DNA of 64,000 bases from Apteryx mantelli (taxonomy: Eukaryota > Chordata > Aves > Apterygiformes > Apterygidae). Location: contig NC_089985.1 of the NCBI RefSeq assembly GCF_036417845.1, forward strand, positions 31,764,583 through 31,828,582, in the 5' to 3' direction. Under the pieces are notes generated by a model. The model was given only the letters and a program-made list of their open reading frames with translations, was not told where the DNA came from and made no database searches. Positions 54,481 to 64,000 of the stretch are shown piece by piece; positions within the stretch are counted from its first letter, which is position 1, and every line of letters begins with the position of its first letter. The position numbers and the translations under genes were made by a program.

Positions 54481-57400
54481 CTCAAGAAAAAACATCGCTC
54501 AGTATTATTTGTTTATTTAATCACAAGATGCTAGCATGCTTAAGAAAGAGAACGGTAAGAGATATCTACATTAATTTCATACATATTTCCAACATCCCTG
54601 CAACAGCGTGAGCAGTACTTCTCATCCAGTTATGTTCAAAACAGAGCAATACTGACAACCCGTAACAGAAGGAACAGGAGCACCCAGCTCAATAACCCCA
54701 ATTGTAAAGTGACACTGCTCAAGTTATCTCAGACCATTTCACCTTTCTGACAGGGCAACAGAGCCTACACATTGCACAACCACACTTGAATTAACTGGCA
54801 AGAGAACACAAGGGGGAAGGGAATTGCTAAACTGCTTTGAGATTTTGGTTCAGGCCATAAAACAATGGTAATTGCTCCAGAAATGCTTATTTAAAAAAAA
54901 CAAGCAATCTGTAAGTGTACTGAAATACATACTGAAATGTGACAACAGTAGTTAGCTGCTATTTTGAGTATGCTCACACTTTCCTTCTCAATAAAGTAGC
55001 CTATTGATTTGATCTATTTCTCACACTAGTTAAATGCATCTAATATATCTATTCCTTAAGCATTCTTCCAGTCAAATTAACTTGCAGGGCAGCTCACCCA
55101 TATTAACCACAAGGACCAGATTCCAGCATGGGCTGGGCAAAAAGCAACAGCCGCACACACACGTAAGATGCAGCGTGCCTCCAACCCCTCCACTTAACTC
55201 ACCTGTCCTAAGAGAAATCTTGTAGGCTAACACGAGCTGCAAGAGTAAGAATCAAACCTCACTCTAGCACATACACAAAACCCACTAGGCCTCCTAGCAG
55301 AATCTGTCACCTGGCAAGTGTTCAGACCTAATTTATTAGAGATGTGAGTTCTGGTTTTGGCTCTAATTTCTAGTGTAGTTCTACAAAGCACAGCAGGTAA
55401 ATCATCAGGTGAACAAAGACTAAGATTTTCCTATAGGCACCTTTAAGATTCCAGTTGACCTCAGACTTCTGCTTGCCAGCACATAATATTTGCATGAAGA
55501 GTCCTTAATTTTTAAGGCAAATACCATGCAGAGCTCAGTGTTCCCTCAGTGTCACGTAAATAATCCAATTCTTCCGGTCATTCAGGCTGATAATGCAAAA
55601 CAGCCAGCCTGATGGCCTGTTTTTTCCGAGTCCTTTAACAATGCCTTTTTGGTGCAAACACAAATTTACAAACATTATTTCCTATTTGCCAGTGCAACTG
55701 AAAGAAAAATGCTTGTTCTCAATACTTTGTTTACCCTGCTGATAGCAGAAATCAGCTCTGTGGGCTAAGAATATCCTAAAGGATAATAAGAGCACCTTTC
55801 CCTAACAGAATACTAGATTTTATTTTGCCTCTGAAGCATTTCAGTGCCGGTGTTTTCAGATAAAACCAGTAAGGTTACAGCATGCACATCTTCTGAAAGT
55901 GTTATTAGAGTACAACAACAACAGACATTACATAAGTGTACAAGCAATTGGAGGAGAGATCTGATCAGACAAGAACAAGAGCAAAGGACACTACATTTCA
56001 TAGAGACCTCGCAGCTAAAAGGAGCAGTGTTCAGACCTTTTCAAATCCTGTATCATCAGGTTGCAGTGAAACAGCTACCCATTATTCCTGTTGCTAGCTT
56101 TCTGTCACGTAACAGAAGATGAATAGTCAGTTTATCTGGTTGCCAGAGTCTAAAATTAACTGTTTTAGGTTGTTTACTTTTGCATTTACTATGACACAGC
56201 ACTGCAAATTGAGCATTGGCTTAAAAGACCCTGTCATTTTAGCTCACAAAAATAATGTTTTCATACAAATTTATTCACGGTAAGAGCAACTCATGCTTTT
56301 GTTCCTAGACTGATCAGCAAAACCCTATTTGTTACATCTCTTCTTGAAGGTCTCCCAAACCTTATGAAGAAAGAGGTCAGTAGCCTCTTTGAAGGACTAG
56401 TCACCCAGAAGCTCAGCCAAGCATAGATGCTCTCTAGATCAGAGATTCTCAGACAGGCTTCTGATATTGTAGCTTTACACTACAAAATGCTTAAAGCAGG
56501 AGTATAACCCTTTCCCACACAACAGACAGGGCACGGGGAAATGTGCTATGTTATACTAGGGAGAAAACTGCTTCCTTGCAGGACACCTGCAGTCACATTA
56601 TCAGACCCAAACACAAGAAAAATGGAATGAGGTTCTGCCTATAATGGTACTTATATGTAACTTACATATTTAATTTCAAGAGATTAATGCAGAACTTAAG
56701 CTTGCAGATTTTAGCCTTCAAAATTCCAAATAAAGGCCTGAACACACTAATACAAGAACTAGAAGCTTTTAGGGAAAAGATGCATCAGAATCACTTGATT
56801 CCAGCAGTTAGCGCTCAGAAACATAATGACCCCAAATATCACCACGTCTGAGGGGGAAGACAAAAAGGAACTGTGAACAGCTTACAGTGCTGTTTTGAAA
56901 ACCAATGCTATTTCAATATGTAGGTCTAATATAAATAAGTTGCCAGATACTGCCCAGAAAAGCAAAAAAAAAAAGAAAAGTTGGCCTACTATTTATTCTA
57001 GCTTGAAATGTCACTTGCTTCCCATTAAAAAAACCACAAGACTCCCCTATTTGGTAGCTCTAATGTTGCCAGAGGCAACGCATTAAGTGGTTAAGAAACG
57101 TAGGTGTTTGAGAGCACATTTAGGATGACAGACCAAAAGAGATAAGCAAAGAGTCAGAGCTCTAGGGAGCTGGGACACTGCAAGACAAACATTTTGAGAT
57201 AGCACAGGATGAATGAATTGGTGTAGCCGAGTGAAGAAACCAGAGGAGCAGGAGGAAAGAGAAACTAGAATGCGTGACTTATCTCCAGCATGGAGAAATA
57301 GCGAGATGTCAAAACAAAAGCCAGACTATGTAGTTTGACTCTAAAGGGAGACCTGGCAAGCACAATAATAACAGTACAGACAGCAGCAACGAATGCACTG

Positions 57401-60191
57401 AAGCAAACCTTTGGCAGTGTCAAAAGGCATAGAGCTTGCATATTTGTATCATTTCTAATGCTGGAAGCAAAAAGACAACTCTCATGCCTAATAAAAGAAC
57501 ATAGAGATCTTTTCACACACACAGCTTTCTGCAGAACTAAAGAGAAAAAAAAAGTTTTAACAGCTCATTTCAGGAGGACACAACCCAATCTTCAGTTCTG
57601 TTATGTTTAAACTGACATCTGTCACACTCAGCAGTCTCTAAATGACTATTTTGGAGGCTTCTGGCTGCAAGACAACAAGTCAACCCTTCTGCCACAACAG
57701 GCACCATTAGCTATAGTGGTAGGACTGGAAATTTCCTGGTTTCCCCAGCTGTTTTCATTACCTTCAACTGTACAGGACTGGAAAAGTAAGACAGGATCAA
57801 TGTGTCCAAAACTACAATAACAGACACTACAAACTGATACACTGAGCTTGACTACTTGATTAAATTTGTTTTTAAAGTTAGCTCATAGACCTCTGCTTGT
57901 TAAGAAATACACGGTTTAGAAACCTGCAAAACGGCCTCACCCTAATAAGTAACCTTCCATTTCCATTAAACACCTAACACCCTGACAGCACCAAACAAAA
58001 TAAATTAAATATTAAAATAGAACAAGTTGGATGTTTGATTTGGGCTGTACACATACATTTTTGGACAGCAGGTGAACCGATGTTGCCAGGGAGAAAACCA
58101 CAAGTACTGAAACAGCCAGAACATGCAGATGAAGCAAGCGTGTTTCAGAACAAAGCTCAAACTTTTTTCTTTTTTTTTTTAAACAAGAGCCCAGAAGGGC
58201 TCAAGTGACTAGCAAAAATAGCCTGATTGAAAGGACAGGAAAAAAAGCCAAAATCTTCCTCTCAAGGCCACATTTTTTTCCTGCTTCTAGATTGTTGAAA
58301 ACAGAACTGTAAGGTAAAGTAAATGTCTCTTCTGCTTTCAAGTCACTACAAACATCTTGGTGTTGTAATAAAAATTGATTTTTTTTCTTTAAAAGTATTA
58401 ACTATTAGAGGATTAAAATAATCTTATTTTGAAAGTTTCAGCTATTCATAGAAGACAGGCCAAACATCCTGATGCAATCACCGCAGCTTGGTTAGTCATC
58501 GGGACTCAGGACCAAAAGCCAGAGATCTACCTTCATTTCTTCTACCAAGTCAGTGGCAGCACTGATTGATTCTCCATCTCCTCCCTTGAAAAAGGCACGT
58601 ATAGGCACAGTTTAATTTATAAGGGCAAACAAGAATTAACATGCAGTATTCAGGAAGGAGCTGTAACAAAAACCATTTGTCGCATTTCAAACATTAAGTG
58701 CAGGCATGGAAAAGAATATGGCAATATTTGTTTTCCTTTAATTCTCTACATCAACAGCTCTTATGGTCAGCAAGCTGAGTTTATCCCTTTCCTGTCACTC
58801 CATTCAATGAAAATTTAATGTTCATTTACTTGCCTAAAACCTAGAAACACATCACTATAAATAAGACTTCAACTGCAGGCACACAGCATCAACACACTAT
58901 TGCAACTTGTGTCTATGAAATAAGGTTTATGGACATTCACTTATTCATACTCAGGTTTGAAATAATTCAGGAAATAAGTTTATTTTGTTGGAACCAGAAA
59001 ACTTTCCCAGTATATCTGTGCAGACTGACCTTGATAACCATTTTTCTGTAATTATATTAGCAGTAAAAACAGAAAGCAAAGAAGTCCTAACAAAAGCTAC
59101 ATTTATAATCTTAAGTCACAAACCTTTGGATTCTAAGCAGAGCCTAGTCTAAGCTACAGTGCAAATAAAAACCCGGGATATGGCAAACTAGCAATGACAT
59201 AATTACCGCACAGGCACAGAAGAGACAAAGTACCCTGTTGCTGGTACAGGCAGGGGAAACAGGCTCTCTCTACAATAAAACTTCTGTTCCCGAGCAGAAG
59301 GCTCTATCCGTAACGACAGCATTTTGAACACAAACTATACACTCAAAGGTCTGCCTAGAAGCAAGCTGTAGCCCCTGGCAAAGAGTCTCTTACTTAAATA
59401 AACTTTTTCCTCACTCTCCCCACAAAGATACCAGCACTAGCGACCCATGGATTATAGGCCCACAAGATTCCATATAAATAACTTCTTTGCTTCATTTTTT
59501 TAAAATCTGTAAAATAGGTATAAGGATCTATTCAGTGCAAGAGTTATAGCACACAAGGATCTCTCCTAGTACAAAGTGTGCCCAAATTCTGTACAAGGAG
59601 TACAGTTTTTGAGTAGCTCCTGAGAGTTTTTCGAAGCCTGAACACTTCAACTGTGCCCTAATGTCCCTTTACATTTGAGGGTGCTCAGACACTGTATTGA
59701 CAATTATAAAACGCATCACAATCCTCTATTAATAGTGTTGTGCAAAAGCAAGCATTAAAGGAATTTTCTAGTACAACTCAGTTTCTGAATTGTTCTGATG
59801 GCTGATAGTTAAAACAAAATGAAGGAAGCGAAACTACAAAACACTTGTTAATTCAAGTGTATGTTTCCTGGGGTCAGGGAGGAGGAGGGCGGAACAGAAA
59901 GCATTACAAACAAACACAAGTTACTGGAAAGTATATATGGAAAAATCCCAGGCAAAAGACTGTAAGACTTGGCATCATCCTTAAGGCATCATTCAGTTCT
60001 CCTCCCCTCTCTTCCCCCATATCTTAACTATTAAGAAGCTTGCATCTTCTCGGTCCTATTAAGCTAGACACATTTCCAGGATATCAGGAAGCAAAAGCAA
60101 AGAGATGCAGGAGTCAGAGTTAAGAATGTTTTTCTTTTTTGCTTGAGACAATGGCAAAAGGCCCAGCAGGCTTACAATTAGTGTCAAAACA

Positions 60192-60245
60192 CTGATATAT
60201 ACACATACATGTAACGGATATATACACACATATATACATGCATAT
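60192..60245. repeat. TA/CA microsatellite
   Basis: Interrupted ATATACACAT-type dinucleotide repeats. Confidence 0.8.
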
Positions 60246-63200
60246 TAAAAACACCATCCCACCTGCATGTGTGTATGCATGCAGGAAGGGAAAGAGGAAT
60301 GAGACAATGTAGTTGGTTGTTTGCAGTCAACGTTTATCTGCTTATCTTACTTTCTTTTTTCCTTGTGACATTCTAAAAAGGAGGAAGAGGTTACCATTGG
60401 CAAGATATTTAGCAAGCCTGCCGCAGAACATAGCATATTTAAATACATCTGCCTCAATGGGGAAAAAAAAAAAAGTGTTCCTCAGGCACCATCACAGGCT
60501 CAGAGGTAATGAAACAAGTCAATTATCCTCCTAAAGAGAAGGGGAAAATGAATCAAACCAAACATATATTCTGTATTGCTAAGATTAAAAGAAAAAAAAA
60601 GTGGAAGCTTAACTATGGGCTCTTAAAAACATGCACAGGCATTTAAGGAAACAGCTAGAATCTGAAAGCTTGCACATCCAGAAGTTCTCACTGAAACAAC
60701 CGGTTGCTCATCGCTCCTCAGAGCCTACCACCTGCAGGCATAAATATAGACTGAGTGCCTGAAGTTAGACTCACATTTTCAGAGTCTCAGCTTCTGTCTT
60801 TAGATGAACATTTCTTTAGAGCCTCTGATTATAGTTTTACTTCTGTACTTTCTTCTCTGTGACAACCCACCCTTCTCTCCTTGCCAAGCCAGATCCTGCA
60901 AATGAGTCTGGCAGCCTCCCTGGGCCTTTGAGCTCAGGGCTGTGCTTACGCAGGTTTTCACTGCTTGTCTCCTTTTGGTGAAAGCACAGACATGCTCTAG
61001 AGAGCTGGCCCCAATGTACTTAATTTACCTGGTCACCACCAACCCACAGCAGGCTTTTCGCTAACTGATACACCAGCACTTCCGTTCTGAGATGGAGCCT
61101 AGGCGGCCAGCTCACATCCCCGCAGGTCAACACTTCTGCTAGCTTTCCGTTTCCCACAACTCAACGCTTTACTGCAGCTTTTTAAGAGTCAGTTCAACCC
61201 TTCTGTAATGCAAGGACCCACCTGAACCTTTGCTACTTATTATTCTAATTCTGCACATCTAGACGACAGGAAATTACTGCCTTTAAAAAGATGCATCTTG
61301 GAGGATTGGTCAAACCAGAGCAAGCACACTAGCACAGGAAAATACAAATACTGCATTACAAATGCAGTAACTAAAGCTTCCTCTTGTCCTCAGAATCACG
61401 GTTGTGACAGGTACAGCAGCATTTATCTTCCTACCCAAACGAAGATATGCCACAGGGAACCCTGCATACCATGGGGTGGTGCCTAACTTGGTGTAACCAA
61501 CCCCAACATTAAGTTTAAAAATCCTCCATTGTTCAGGGGTTTTCCTGAAGCCCTGGGTCTCTGATCGCTGCAGTCGGACAAGATGGCTTGCTTTCAGTGA
61601 GCAAAAAGTAAATAGCCATGAGATGGAGAAAAGACTGGAAAGAAGATCTAACTTAAATAAAGTCCTTTTCATGTGTTTCAGGAGCGTGACTTTAGATACT
61701 TAAAGACGTGGAACTGGCAATGCTACAAATCAGACAGTCTCAGGTGAAATTCCTGCGGAGGCCTGCATCCATTTTGCTGGAGAGAGAACTAAAGGGTCAA
61801 ACATACCACATATGCCACAACATCAGCGTGCAGGAGTATGAACTAGAGATGGAATTTCAGCCAGAACACTAAATTTCCTGCCTCCTGTCATTTAAAGCCA
61901 GGCCCCCTTGTGTGATTTTAAATGGACTTTTTTGGTAAGCGAAGCATATCAAGCTGTGTTTAGGACTGAAGTCTTTTTTCCTTTTAACCAATTCACAAAA
62001 ATATTTGGTTCCCAAGGAAAATAATACAAACAAAGTAAAGAATATGTACTTTGTCTTAACTTCTGTGAAATAACTTCACTGTCTTAGACAGGCTGTGCTT
62101 TTATGTGTGTTACAAAATAATTCATGAAGTCTTAAAGTTATAGCATAAGGTTTAAACAGTATCAAGTTTTCTAAATACCTACGCTACCTCCCCTTGTCTA
62201 TACACTTTTTAGTTCTACTGATCTACTGTTCTACTTTGAACGGTCTAATTTACTTATTACATGTACCTTGTTCAGATTTAATTTTGCATCCACTGGTGCA
62301 TACAGACCAGTCAGGTTTACTTCTACCTTTCAGAAGCCTTACTCTAATCTCATGTACTAGGTACAACGATGTTTACCAGCATCTGCAATTCTTAAGTGGC
62401 TGTTGGAATAACCAGCCATCTAGGCTTGATACATGTGCCTCAGGAATTATTTGATCAGTCCACAATGAGATGTCTTTAGCTGATAAAACAGCAAAATGGT
62501 ACTCAACATCCTTCTAAACCTCATTCAGTCTTCTTAGGGTTGATAATCCAGACAGTCTCATCACTGGAAATATGTTCATTTCCACCACCACCCCCCAATT
62601 TTCATGAGTCCTTTCCCAAAAACGTAGTTAGCACAGACCCCCAAAAACGTCAGTAGAGATGGCTAATTTAGCACTCTCCAATTAATACTACATGAGTGCA
62701 CACCTGCCTATAGAATTTACCCATGCTTCTTGACAAGGATCAGTGTGTTCCAGTAATGGCAGAGGAATGGGTCTCTTCAATTTTGCAACCTGGGAAACAT
62801 CAGATATATTAAGCCTTTCATAAGTGGATCTCTCAAGTGGAAGAGAGATGTGCTGTACTCCTCTTAACAGAATGAATCTGTTGGAAAAAGGATCAGACTT
62901 TGAAGATGCAATAGTATGATGCCTTGTATAGCACAGAGGAAGGATGAAGTAGATCTGGTTATCAAACATCAATCTATATTGGCTGAATGCACTCTCAGCA
63001 ACTCTTTATAAATTAAACTTAGAGCCTGAGTGAAGTGTTAAAGCAAAACTGAAACTGATGGTCCATACGCTGTGAGGAATGCAGAACTAAATCCAAATGT
63101 GGCTCAAGTGTTGATATGTATTTTAGATTTTTTAAATTCTATTGTGACCAAAAGAGATGAAGGAAGGTGTTAGCACTGAAAAAAAAAATTGTAAGAAAGA

Positions 63201-64000
63201 TTTTTAATTGCATTTTAGGAGAATCACAGGTGTACTAGAAATGATTTTGCAAACTGCACAGGAACATGATAAAGCACAAGGTTTACACATAGCCCTGGAC
63301 AAAGCTACTAAAATATATACAATATATACATACAATACCTAATATTCAAATTTATAGATATCTGTTTTTCTAAAATGTCACAATTATTCCAGCAAAAGTT
63401 TAAAATGATACTTTGATACAAGAAATCTGAAGCACATCCTAAGACTTAGGGCTTTAAAGATTTAGAGTCTTTAGAGTTTCAAAAAGATATTGCTAGAGAC
63501 TTGGTTTGCCATGTTTATAAACACATTCATCTTAGAATATAAACAGAAGCTTCCTAACTTTTTGGCTCTAAGAAAAGTCCCTATTGCCTATGTGTGTATC
63601 CTTTCAGCAAGACAACTGCTGAATGACAATGAAGGTGACACTTTCTGTTCTTCCTATGTTAATGCTGGTGTCCATGCACAAAGTAGAGAACATAGCAAAT
63701 TTATCTTTCTGTACGCATTCTGTATTTTTTTTTTTTTCAAACCCCAACAGACTGAGCTGATACTCACATGTGCCAGTAAAGAGGTACACAGTAACAGAGA
63801 TGTTTTGTCTTGCAGGTTCACTTTCTCTGTAACTCTATTCCCCAAAGTAATAAGTAAGGCACTCCGCAGTTCTATACATTTAAAAAGGACGATGGGAGAA
63901 TTAACAAGATATTCCAAAGGATCTGTTAATTTGTGGTGCTTTTTCTGTGGTGAGATAATGAATGCTTTATTTCAAGAAGAGAAACATAAAGCACTATGCA

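Larger units (their letters stand above)
51806..64000 (-). other. TESK2: TESK2 intron running off the window
   Basis: 12 kb of AT-rich intron. I searched for the preceding TESK2 exon (expected to encode a segment ending near GQLHALTE) and did not find it. It contains one CR1 fragment and small microsatellites, such as 60192-60245. Confidence 0.55.

Noticed and set aside
62688-62972. Minus-strand 94-codon frame considered as the missing TESK2 N-lobe exon
   Set aside because: Translation has none of the expected kinase motifs; no TESK2-like residues.

Overview
The window looks like nuclear DNA of a bird (at least a sauropsid). It holds intron-containing vertebrate genes, two diverged fragments of the CR1 LINE typical of birds and reptiles, compact introns in the GC-rich left half, and a SELENOP2-type (selenoprotein Pb) gene, a paralogue known to be missing from placental mammals. 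The species cannot be named from the sequence. The gene order HPDL - MUTYH - TOE1 - TESK2 matches human 1p34.

Layout. (1) 0.4-4.7 kb, minus strand: a complete four-exon SELENOP2 gene with one in-frame TGA (selenocysteine, U60, in a U-x-x-C motif), a convincing SECIS element in the 3' UTR at 827-893 and a polyA signal at 404-409. (2) 4.7-9.3 kb: GC-rich flank with CpG islands and a probable 5' noncoding HPDL exon ending at 7836. (3) 9.3-10.5 kb, plus: HPDL, whose coding part is one exon (400 aa). (4) 11.8-17.5 kb, minus: MUTYH, reconstructed in 15 coding exons with all phases consistent (510 aa), including the Fe-S cysteines, catalytic Asp, helix-hairpin-helix, NUDIX-like domain and a C-terminal PCNA-binding PIP box. 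HPDL and MUTYH are tail to tail, with polyA signals only about 25 bp apart. (5) 17.48-18.10 kb: shared head-to-head MUTYH/TOE1 CpG promoter with two CCAAT boxes and an E-box/kB-like/palindrome cluster. (6) 18.1-23.7 kb, plus: TOE1, seven exons, 547 aa, with a tiny upstream ORF in its leader. (7) 25.2-64 kb, minus: 3' part of TESK2, seven exons encoding the kinase catalytic core to the C-terminus. The N-terminal exons are not found and probably lie beyond 64000. Most of the right half is AT-richer TESK2 intron with microsatellites, one CR1 fragment and an isolated CpG-dense patch.

The genes do separate jobs: extracellular selenium/redox protein, mitochondrial quinone-headgroup enzyme, DNA repair glycosylase, snRNA 3' deadenylase and actin-regulating kinase. 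What links them is shared regulatory space: one bidirectional promoter and two convergent 3' ends. No retroviral, viral, CRISPR, tRNA or rRNA feature was recognised. The most noteworthy element is the selenoprotein gene, whose TGA would be misread as a stop by ordinary annotation.
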